Part shown: positions 50,660 to 62,600 of the stretch, one piece after another
Layout of the letters: each line of letters begins with the position of its first letter
How positions within the stretch are numbered: the first letter of the stretch is position 1
Assembly: GCA_905221605.1 (NCBI GenBank)
Contig: CAJNDS010002746.1
Coordinates: 552,389-616,388, forward strand
Direction of reading: 5' to 3'
Length of the DNA stretch: 64,000 nt
From: Symbiodinium natans
Taxonomy: Eukaryota > Sar > Dinophyceae > Suessiales > Symbiodiniaceae
Notes under the pieces: generated by a model
The model's input: only the letters and a program-made list of their open reading frames with translations
What the model was told of the DNA's origin: nothing
Database searches by the model: none
Position numbers and translations under genes: made by a program

Positions 50660-53600
50660 GTGGAGGGAGGGGAGGGGCACCTTTGCTAAACTGAAAGAGG
50701 CAGTAGGGAAAAGGGCTCATCAACAAAACCCACGTCTGGGTTTAGGGTGAGAGGTCCCGGGGCAGGTGAGCGAAAGGCCCAGCCGAAACTAAGATGCACG
50801 CTCTATGAGCGAGCTTCAAAACAGGGCGTCAGGAGAGGGGTGGGGCTCGACTGACCCCCCAGAGACTCCAAAACCCCTTAGTTATAAGGAATATAGCTTA
50901 AATCATATTTGGGTTCCTATTTTGATTTAAGGTATATTCCTCATAATTAGGAGGTTTTGGAGTCTCTGGGCCAGGGGCTTGCGCCGGAATGTCGGAGAGG
51001 CCAGGACTGGCGAGAGTCGGAGAGACCCGCAGCGAAGGTAAGAGGCGAGATTGGGGCGAGAGGGGCGGGCTTAGGGTTTAGGGTTTAGGGTTTAGGGTTT
51101 AGGGTTTAGGGTTTAGGGTTTAGGGTTTAGGGTTACAGAGCGAGCCCTCGCCTGAGCCCGGCGGCAGTCGCACGGCGCGTTCAGGGTTTAGGGTCGAGGG
51201 CTTGAAGTTCGTGTGCGGGCTTGCAGTATACATTTTTGGGGCCTAGGGCCTGGAAGCTTGTGGACAAGGGGTGGTGCGGCTTATGGGACGACGGGGTTCG
51301 AAGGTGGATTTAGTGCCTTACACTTCAAACCCTTGAGGACCGACTGCCCTGAGGCCCCAAAAGCTCTCCCTAAATTCCTCACCCTAAACCCGAAACCCTA
51401 GGCCCTAAGACCTAAGATACCTAAGAAACCCTCAAAAACCTCGGCCCCAAAGCCTGTGCTCCCCCGCTCACCACTCGTCTCCGCGGGCTCGCGGGCCCCG
51501 CTCGCGGCGGTCGTGAAGTCGAGCTTGTGCTGATCCCCGAGGGGCCAGTGGAGCTCCTGGGTTTAGGGTTTCGGGTTAGGGCTTAGGGCAGTTCGGATCG
51601 ATGTTGGTGGTGCTCTGGTGCTGAATTGTCGGAACTAAGGATAATGGAAAAAGATAAGTTAGGGTTTTCGGGTCACCCTAAACTCTATGACTGAAGGAGG
51701 ACGCCAGTTAAGCCCAAGAACTCAAAAAATCCCCGAAAAGTCCCGAAACCCCTTAAGGCCCTAAGCCCAAAACCTTGGGGTTTAGGGTTTACATTTAGGT
51801 CTAGGGTTTAGGGTTTAGGGTTTAGGGTTGAGGGTTGAGGGTTGAGGGTTTAGGGTTTAGGGTTGCAAGAATGGACATTTCAAGGGAAAGCTCCCTGATA
51901 TTCAGGGTGTTGGAACCTTCGACAATCACAAAATCCTAAGTGCTGTCGCGCTAAACCCTAAACCCTAAACCCTAAACCCTAAACCCTAAACTCTAAACTC
52001 CATTTAAACCCAACACCCTAGACCCTAGACCCTAAACCCTAAACCGCATGAGAGCGATTTCGCTTCAACCGCGGCACGCTGCGAAGAGGATGCATCAGCA
52101 GGTCGATGTCGTCCAGCAGGAGAACGGCGCCTGCTTACTTTAGGGCCTTTAGGGTTTAAGGGTTTAGGGTTTCTTGTTATAGGGGCTGCTCTTGAAGATG
52201 TGATTCATATTGTCATGGGGGGGTTTAGAAGTTACAAATAAATGGTGGTGATGTTCCACAACTATTTGGGCTCTTGTTACGTAGATCGAGTTGCCGTCAC
52301 TTTCTTCCGAGTCTGCGCCCTCGACTTTGAAACCTGCAAGGCCAAACGAAAACTCCCAACTACCAAAAGCTTCCACAACCCCTAAGTGCAGGAAAACCCC
52401 AGTATCGAGATACACAACCCACTGCCTCGCTGAAAGACCCTCAACCTAAAGCAAAAATGCCACAGTGCTGTCGCGCTAAACCCTAAACCCTAAAAACCCT
52501 AAAAACCAAAAACAAACCTAAAAACCGTACAAACCCCAAAAACCTAAAAACCCAAAAAAACCCTAAAAGCCCTAAAAACCCTACAAACCCTAATCACCCT
52601 AAACACCCTAAACACCCTAAAAACCCAAAAAAGACCCTAAAAACCCTAAAAAACCCTAAAAACCCTAAACACCCTAAGCACCCTAAGCACCCTAAACCCT
52701 AAACCCTAAACCCCAACCCAGGGGCGCTTCTTCGCAAACGCGCCCGGGGCAGCCTCGGAAGACGCCCAGAGCCCATCGAAGTGCTGAGGCCTTGTGCGGA
52801 CTTGCGAGAGGGTTTTAGGGGCGTATTCAGGGTGTTGAGGGTTCGAGGTTCTGCTATCTATGGTTTCGGGAGTTTAGGGAGTTTAGGGAGCTTAGGGAGC
52901 TTAGGGAGTTTCGGGAGCTTAGGGAGTTTAGGGAGATTAGGGTTTAGGGTTTAGGGTTTAGGCTATAGGGTTTAGGGCTACAGGGCATTTTGGGAGGGTT
53001 TAGGGTTTAGGGGTATTGTGTTGATGTTTGAATTGAGGCATCGGAGGACTGGACATTACTTAGAAAGCTGGGTCGTGGGGTGGGGGGGAGGGGTAGGTGA
53101 AAGAAACCCAAACCCGAAAAACGATTTGGAGGGTAGTGCTTTTGGTTCCGACCCAGGTGTAGGGTTGGGAAGTCGCAAGGCTTAGCAAGCTGCGCTTCTT
53201 GTTTTTTTTTGGGGGGGAGGGTTTAGGGTTTCGGGTTCAGAAGGTTTAGGGTTTGAGTTTGAGATGGTTGAAGTGCTCGCTCTGGCTCTCTCTCTCTCTC
53301 TCTGCCTCTCTCTGTCTCTCTCTCTCTCTCTCTCTCCATGCCTCGAAGCGCAAGGCTTCAAGACGCTCCACAGCTGCGTTCCTGGCTTTCTCTGGGGAAT
53401 GGCGGGCATGGGGCAGGGACGCTTCTGAATGGGGTTGTAGGCAGAGTTAGGGGGCACCAGACGACCGGGGGTCTAGGGTTTATAGGGTTTATAGGGTTTA
53501 TAGGGTTTATGATTTGGGGTTCAGGGTTTAGGGCCCCCCCTTCCGGGTTTAGGGTTTAGGGTTTAAGCCAACATCCTGTATATCCCAAACCCCCAACTCC

Positions 53601-56600
53601 AAAAAGCAATAGCTGCAAGCACTGCAACAATCCCAATGGCTAATCCTGAATTCAGAGAAGCCCCAGAAGCCCCGAAACCCTGAAGAGAAGCCCTGAAAGC
53701 CCTAGAGGACACCTCTCTTGAATTTCCTGAAGCACACCAAACCTCTGAAGCCCTGAAACCCTCAACGCCAAAACGTACAACCCTCACCACTCTGCAGGCC
53801 TACAAGGAGGGGCCCCCTTACTATACTAACTGTAGTTAAGGGACTTATAACCTAATTTAGGATCCTTATGACCCAATTTAGGGCTCTTATAACTCTACTT
53901 ATAACTAGGGGGCCCCACCTTGTAACAGCCCTATAGAGCGAGTTGCCCCCCCTCCTTCGCCCCCGCCAAAAAACCTCCCGCTCCTGGCGGACCACCGCGG
54001 CCAGGAAAGCAGGTTCTTCACCGAAGAGCCCAGGAAGCCCTGACAGTTCAAGGGTACTTAGAACTGCATGTATAACTGTACGACTACTTGGGGACTCATA
54101 GGGGGTTGATAAGTGCAGTGATAATTGGGGTTCGACGTTCAGGGTCGAGGGTTCGGGGTTCCGGGTTTAGGGTTCAGGGTTTCAAACAACCCGAGGTACC
54201 TTTGGGCGCCTGAGCAAAGGCAGCCAAGGTGTTGCCCACTCCGGCTAAATTAGTCATTCGGGTAGCCCACTCCGGCTAGTCATTCGGGTAGGACCCTAAA
54301 CCCGGGGCCCAGCCTGGCTCCGATCCACCTCGTGCCGCTCCACTTCCTGCGGAGAACTCGACCCGAAACCAGTTTCCCTAAACCCTAGGGTTTAGGGTTT
54401 AGGGTTTAGGGTTTAGGGTTTAGGGTTTAGGGTTTAGGGTTTAGGGTCCAAGGTTGGGAATGTGTAGTAAGATTAGACTCTTAGGGTTTCTAGGCTGTAG
54501 GGGATTCTCGGCTTGGGCTTGGATGTGGAATGGACCCCTTGCATTCGCCTTTTTTGCCCAACCAACCCAAGGGCCCATACTGCAGAATCCTGTAAAGGAG
54601 GTAAGGGACCATTTGAAGTGACCATGTAACCCTAAACCCTAAACCCTGAACCCTGAGCCCTAAACCCTAAACCCTAAACCCTAAACCCTGAACCCCCTAA
54701 AGCATACATGGGCCCTTAATGGATGAGACTCCCCCAGAAGCCCTAAGCCACCCATCCCCCGGGCCCTGCACCCTCAAGCCAAGTGTCAGATGGAGATATG
54801 GCAGGGGTTTCGGTTTAGGGTTTGGGGTTTAGGGTTGAGGGTTTCTCAGACAGCACTTCAAAGCTTCATTACATATGGTTTAGGGTTTAGGGTTTAGGGC
54901 TTAGGTTTCATAGTAAGGTTCGGGTTCAGGATATCAACCTAATACACCAAACTTGAGCCAGTACTAAAGTACGACCTGGTACCCCGAAGCCCCTAAATCC
55001 TAAAATTGAAGCATTCCAAAGGATTGTTTAGGGAACAGCGCCTATTCGGTGTACTATTGGGGGCAATTTGGTCAGCGGCGCACGTGCGCTGCAACTTAAG
55101 CTTGGTCTAATAAGCCCTAAACCCTAAACCCGAGACCCCTATAAGCCCTAAACCCCAAATCTGAAAGTCCAACCCTTAACCCCCTGTACCCTTGAACCCT
55201 GTAAAACCCTTAAAACCTTACACCCTTAACCCTTAGGGTCCTTGCTTTGGGCCACGTCGATGGCATGCAGCGTCAGCACGAAGCGAAGCAAGAGTGACTT
55301 GAGGGCCGTAGGCCCAGAGCACAGAACCTCAGAAGTAACTACAGGATTTCGGCTTTCAGGGTTCAGGATGTACTCAGTGTCTTAACCCGAAACCCTAAAC
55401 GCTCCGGCTTTCGGGTTCTAGGCCAACGCATGCTCGTCTTTGCATTCAGGGGTTTCTTCGGGAACCTGACCCCAAGACACAGGAAAGCAACTGGGCTTAG
55501 GGTTTAGAGGTTTAGGGGATTGGAGGCTTAGGGGGTAGAAGAACCCTGAGGTACGAACCCGCTAGAAGCCCAAAACACTCCAAACCTCCACACCTCAAAG
55601 CTACAAACCCTAGACCCCAATCTGTACCACCTTGGCAGCCCACTGGTACCCTTTTGCCGATGTCTTGGCTACCCCAAGAGGGGTACCGTTATTTGGGAAG
55701 GTCCTACCCCCTACAGCCGGATCTTTGCAGCTCAGCAGCAGCTCGCGACGCCTGGGCGTGCCTGATGGTGTCGGGTTTGGGTGTGGGGTTTAGGGTTTAG
55801 GGTTTAGGGTTTAGGGTTTAGGGTTTAGGGTTTAGGGTTTAGGGTTACAAGGGTTTGTAGAGTTCAGCAGGCCTTGAGGAAATGCAGGCTCTGGGGTTGT
55901 GGGGGCTTTCAGGTGATGTGTGGCCCGAGCCCAACACCATGACCTCCCCTCACCTCACAAAGGATAAGCTTCTCTAAGCTAGGGTCGTCCCTTTTGGGTT
56001 CTCTATGGATATATGCATATATATATATATACATATGTATGGGGTCAGTTCTCTAAGTTATGGTCCCTGTTGGGGCACCCTGAATAAGAGGGGGCCGCTT
56101 TATAATAAGGACCCCCCCCCCCCCCCCAAAAAAAAAAAAAAAAGGACCATATTTAGAGAAATGGCCAATATAAGTCAATCAGGTGCCGTGGATCCTAATA
56201 CGTTTTAGAGAGTACCCATGTCTACCCCACGAAGCTCGAAGCATCCTACAGGGTCCTGAAGCCTAAACCCTATAAGCCCTCTGAACCCTATGAGCCCTAT
56301 AAACCCTATAAGCCCTATGAGCTCTGTAAGCCCTTTAAACCCTAGAAACCCTTTAAGACCCCATATACCACAAACCCTTCAGAGCTAAAGCCCTAAGCCT
56401 GTTTCCCGCAAAAAATCCTATACCGGCCCTGAAGCCAACTGCAGCTCGAAGGCAGTAGCTTAAAGAAGTGGTCGTCGGAGACCTGAAAAGGCAGATCTCT
56501 GGGTGTTGGCAAGGTTTGGGGTTTAGGGTTTAGGGTTTAGGGAGGGTTTAGGGTTTAGGGTTTAGGGTTTAGGGTTTAGGGGCTGAGAGGCTTAATTTAG

Positions 56601-57404
56601 CCTTCACCCCGAAATCTCCAGAACCAAAAATCTAAAACTTACCTTGACCCACAAGAGTAATTCCATTTTGTTGGGCCGGGATACCTAATTCCTCGGTTTG
56701 CCCAAAGCCCTATATCCCTAGACCCTAAACCCCACCAACCCTGAACCCCCAACACTAGAGCCCTGAACCCGAGAAGTTCGGAGTCTTGATACCCCGTTGC
56801 GCTTTGGGTTGCTAAACATCTCGCGGCAAGACCGATGCCAGCGGTGGAAGAAAAACCATCTGGAAGAAGACGACTCAGTGCTGGGGGCTAGAAGTGGAAT
56901 GCTTAGGGTTTGCGGTTTGTAGGGCTTTTGAGCTCTCGGTTTAGGGCTCCGGATCTATAGAACCCTCCGGGATGAGCGAGGGTTCAGGGTTTATGTCTTG
57001 AGGCTGTACAGCCTGAGAAACGCTACAGGGTTCAAAACTCATTTAGGGTTTAGGGTTGCCTAAACTGAGCAGCGACTAGTCCTGAACCCAAGATTCCCAA
57101 AGTCCGGCACTCTAGACCCTAAACCCTAAAACCTATAACCCTAAACCGACTTAGCCTACCACTACTTGTAAGGGCGGCTCCTTTCCCCATCTAGCCTCTA
57201 CTGCGGCGCGGGAAAAATGCCCACAAACAGAGAGTGGCCCTAAACCCTGAACCCTAAACACTCCATCACCCGGAGACCTTCTCAGTCAACCATGTGGCCG
57301 GCGTCGAGCGAGTGAAGTGAAACTCCACAACGGGCCGGAACAGCACGCCGCACAGGCGCTCCTAACTAGGGGGCTTAGGGTTTAGAGTTGATCCTAGAGT
57401 GACT

Positions 57405-57437
<33 letters not shown>

Positions 57438-59659
57438 GGGGGGAGGTTTAGCGTTCTTGTTTTATTGCCTTTTCGCAAAATGTTGGGGCTTGGGGCTCAT
57501 GGGTGAGGAGGCAGTTGTGCCCATCAACGAGCCCCCCCTTTTGATAACTTATGTCAAGATCATCATCATCATCATTATTTTTGTCAGAACCTGCACTAAA
57601 AAAACGTAGCAAGGCACAGCACCACCTATGCCATGCTTCCGAAAATCGGGGTACCCTATTTTTTTTTGGCGGGGGTTCTCCTTCAAGGGAGTATCGCATT
57701 TTGAGGGTTATATCCCTAAACCCTAAACCCTGCCCTAAGCCCTAAACCCTATATAAACTCTAACCCTAAACCCTATTTTCGGAAATCCCCATGTCATGGC
57801 AACGCCAAGCCGCCCGGAGAACCTTGCACGTGAACTCGAGGAGGGCGCTTGGGCAGCAGACGACGCAGGCCCTGTCTGACTTGAAAAACCCTAAACCCTA
57901 AACCCTAAACCCTATACCCTAAACCCTAAGGGTTGAGGGTTTAGGGTTTCGGGTTTAGGGCCTGGGGCACAACAAACAAGCCCAAACAAAAGTCCTCACA
58001 GTCTTCTTGCTAGTTCTCTTGAAGTTTGTGATCCTGAAAGTGTGCGGCTCCGCTTTCAGGGGGGCTGGGGGGGGGGGGGGGGTAATATAGGGGCCTTAAT
58101 GATGAAAATAGTTGTTTTTTTTTTTTTTTTTTTTTGGGGGGGGGGGGGGAAGGGGTTTTTAGAGCATATTTACTAAGGGACCATAAGGATTTACCACTCG
58201 TAATTATTCCGACCCCTCATATTAGGCTCGGAATTTCAGGACTTCAAGGTTTAGGGCTTCGTGCCCCCCTAATAAACCCAAACCCCAAAGCCCTAAACCC
58301 TAAGCCCTAAACCCTAAACCCCAAACCTAAACCCTAAACCCTAAACCCTAAACCCTAAACCCTGAACCCTGAACCCTGAACCCTAAACCCTAAACCCTAG
58401 CCTCGCGGAGGTTCCATGGACGAGAATGGTTAGCGGCGTGACGACGGTCGTCTTTCCCTGACCTGGGCATCAGTGTCTTTTGGAGTTTAGGGTTTGGGTT
58501 TAGGGTTGAGGGTTTAAGGCATAGTATAAGGCTTTAGGGGCTTTAGGGGGGTTTAGGAGTTTAGGGCTCTAGGGGTTTTAGGGCGTTTAGGGTTAGGGGT
58601 TTCGGGGCAGTTTGGGGCAGTAGAGTTTAGGCGGGTTTAGGTGGTTTAGCGTTTTAGGGGTGAGGGTTTAGGATTTAGGTTTTTGGGCAATTTTGGGGTA
58701 GTACAGTTTCAGGTTTAGGTGTTTTAGGGCTTCAGGTTTAGGGTTTTAGGGATTAGGGTTTAGGGATTTAGGGGTGTTGGAGCAATTTTGGGGTGTTGGA
58801 GTTTAGGGTTCAGGGTTGTAGGGCTAGGGTTTTCCGCCAAAGAAAACAGGGTTTAGGGCTTAGGGTTTAGGGATCGAGTTTTAGGCGTCCGTAAAGACTT
58901 GGGTCTTAGGGTTTTCGGGCTTAGGGTTACAATCCCTAAACGCCTCAAAGCCAAAAGCCAGCCCTCGCGACCAAGCGGGGAGCGCTGGAACGCCAACCCT
59001 GAACCCTAAACCCTAAACCCTATATCTGCCGACCCTGGCGGCGTGTTGGATGGGTCAACGAGGCTCTTAAATAAACCCTAAACCCAGCCAGGGCACCCAT
59101 GAGCATCTGATGAACCAGCGGGCGACCGTCCTCAGGGTTTGTGCCGCGCTATTCAATCTGATTCTGCTCGCCTGGTCTCTACACCCACCCTATAAACCTA
59201 TGACCCTACACGTATTTAAAGCCAAACTCCAAACCTCAAAGCACTCCCCCAAGGAAAAGAAAAAGGAACGTGTAGGGTTTAGGGTTTAGGGTTTAGGGGG
59301 TTTAGGGGTTTAAGGGTAACCCTAAACTACCCTAAACCCTAAACCCTGGCGGTTTAGGGATTTAGGGGCTTGGAGGGTTTCCGGTGTCCTCCACAGCCGC
59401 CTGCATGGCCCTGACCAACTCAACCTTCGCAACGGCACGGGCTGGTCGTTGAGGTGTAGGGGTTTAGGTTTCATGGTTCAGGGCTTAGGGCTTCAGGGTT
59501 CAGGGCTTAGGGCTTCAGGGTTCAGGGCTTAGGGCTTCAGGGTTCAGGGCTTAGGGCTTCAGGGTTTCAGGGTGTAGGGTTAGAAAGCCCCAAAACCCTA
59601 AACCCTAAACCATAAACCATTGACACCCTACACTTAGACCCCACATCTTGCCCCGACCA

Positions 59660-59693
<34 letters not shown>

Positions 59694-62600
59694 AAGAGCC
59701 ACCTGCTGCGGCTCTCAGCTTAAACTCCTCAACTCATGCCCACGGCGACTCTTTTCACCTAGGCATAACAAGGGTTTAGGGTTTAGGGTTTTGGGTTTAG
59801 GGGTTGAGCAACCTAGGATCAAAATGGGCGCCCTTTTATGCTTAAAGGCGTTTATAACCCTAAACCCCAAACCCCCAAACCCCGAAACCCTAAGTCAAAG
59901 GGGTGTATACGGGAACCCAAACTGCCAAAAAATGGGACTAAGGCGAGTACCGGGCATCCTGACCCCGACAATACAGGGATTCTCGTGCTCGGTTTTTTTT
60001 TTTTTTTTTTGTTGGGGGGGGGGGGGGGGTTCTGCAGCCAGTAGTGCCCTAAACCCTAAACCCTAAACCCTAAACCCTAAACCCTAAACCCTAAACCCTA
60101 AACCCTAAACCCTACAATATCAGGCCATTAACTTGGCTTTGCTTGGGCACCCGGATGGAGGTGGGGTTGGTTGGGAGGGAGTGCAGCAGAGGATCCCTAA
60201 CCAAAAGGGGGCTCTAGTGACCCGGGGTTGCTGTGTTCAGGGTTCTGGGGTTTACGGGTTCGGGTTTAGGGTTTAGGGTTTAGGGTTTAGGTTTTAGGGT
60301 TTTCGGTTTGGGGTTTGGGGTTTGGGGTTTAGGGTTTAGGGTTTAGGGTTCTCCGTGGGCACCTGCTTCTTGCGCAACACCAGCCCTGCCGAGAACTCGA
60401 AGAGCACCAGCCGGGGGTCGTAGGTCATGCCCTCCACGCTGTGCCTCATCTTGCAACCCTAAACCCTAAACCCTAAACCCTAAATCTTAAACCCTAAACC
60501 CTAAACCCTAAACGCTAAACCCTAAACTCCAAAACCAAAACAAATCCCTAAGGCCAGAGCCCTCACATCACCCCAACCAAAACAACTGAGCGTCATGAGC
60601 AATAAGAATTGTACAGGCGATGATAATGACGACTGGGTTTAGGGTTTAAGGTTTAGGGTTTAGAGTTTCAGGTTTAGGGTTCAGGGTTTAGGGTACATAT
60701 TGGAGTGTAGGTCACTTACGTCACTAGTCCATGAAGTTGGTACCGCTAGCATTGACGACCAAGTAGCACAGAACTTAGGGTTTAGGGTTTAGGGTTGAGG
60801 GTTTAGGGTTTAAGGTTTAGGGTTTAGGGTTCAGGGTACAGAACTGAATACAAAGACTGTCTGAATACAGCCACGAGGTATGCACAAGCAATGCGGACAC
60901 GTGAGTAGTAGCCATACCCTAAACGGATGAAACATGTGTTCATAATATACAAATGCATACGCTGTTTTTAAAGACGGCGGCTCGGGGAGTATATAGGTTT
61001 TAGGGCGTAAGGCTGGGGGTTTAAGGCTTTGGCTTGAATACCTTGGAGCACTTATAACATTAGGCACTTCAACCAAAATGGCTGTTCCCTGCCTCAGGGC
61101 AGGTGCATGTTGCACACAAGCAGCAACTTCACTTCCACTCCCACCGCAGTAGACTGCGGGAGCAGGGTAGTGATTGCCCTGTAAGTCATCCCCCAACGAC
61201 ACAGCATGTAGAGCTGCTTGATAGTTCGACCAAATTATTGTCCATATGTAAGCATGGCATTGGGGATGTGAGACACTAAAGTCAAACTCTGTCTGTAATA
61301 CCCTTGCCATGAGGTTCGATTCACTCCGTGAAGTGCGCCTGGTTCGGCCTGACAGCGGCATTACTTATGCATCCAGAAAGCGCTCTCGCCAGTGGATCCA
61401 CACAGCTGGTTGTCGAAACACCAGCTTAAACGAACTCACCTGATTCACAAGCCCGTGGCTGCGATAAAACACACAGCTAGTGCTGTCACTCCGAGTGTCA
61501 AGAGTCGCTTGAGACAGAACAGCCAATGACTTGCGACGGTCATCATCAGGTTTCTTCAAGGTCGTATCGACCAGCGATCGCCACTCTACAAACCCTAAAC
61601 CAACCCCATATCCCATGTACCCCAAAGCCTATAAACCCCATAAACCCCAATAAAACCTTATAAAAGCCCGAAAAACAAAACAAGGTAAAAGCCCTGTAAC
61701 AAACCCTTGGACAACCCTACAAAAACCCCAGAAACAAGAAGGCAATGGCAAACCTTATAAGAACCTGAAAATACACCCTAAACCCTAAACCCCAAACCCT
61801 AAACTCCGAACCCTAAAAAACCCTAAACCCTAAACCCTAAACCCTAAACCCCTCTCGCTTGGCGCTCGGCGCTTCCACCGCGAGTGCCGAGGCAACCTGC
61901 GGGAGCCCCCAGACTCGAGGCATCCCGGCGGAAGGTCTCTAAACCCTGAACCCTAAGCCCTTATAGGGTTTAGGGGTTTAGGGTTTAGGGTTTGGGGTTT
62001 AGGGTTTGGGGTTTAGGGTAGCTACGTGGTCCCCTGAATATTCTGGCTCATACTTGGGGGGACCCTTATGTACCCCTTACATACCCTGTATAGACCCAAG
62101 GGGCCATACTTCAGAATCCTTCTAAGAAGGTTTTAGGGTTTAGAGTTTAGGGTTTAGGGTTTAAGGTTTCGGGTTTAGCGTTTAGGGTTTAAAGGGACCA
62201 CAATGCGCCCCTTACAAATCCCCAAACCCAAACCATTTGCCTAAGTCCCCCCCCCAAAAAAAATCCCCTACACGGGTAAGTAGAGGGACTGTTCTCCTTC
62301 CGTTTTTTGCGGAACCTCTACAAAATCACCACGAAACAACAGCCGCAAGGGGTTTTAGGGCTTAGGGTGACAGCAGCACCTCGCCGGCGGCATCGCAAAG
62401 CTCGGGGCCGCGCGGGTCCTTGCGCGGAATGGGTTTAGTCTTTAGGGTTTAGGGTTTAGGGTTTAGGGTTTAGGGTTTAGGGTTTAGTCTTTAGGGCTAT
62501 TAGGGCGTTTGGGGCCTCTTAGGGCTTCGGGTTTAGGCTTTGGGCAGTTGGGGTGGTTTAGGGTTTGGGACGTTTTGGTGCAGCATGTGGCTTAGCCTTT

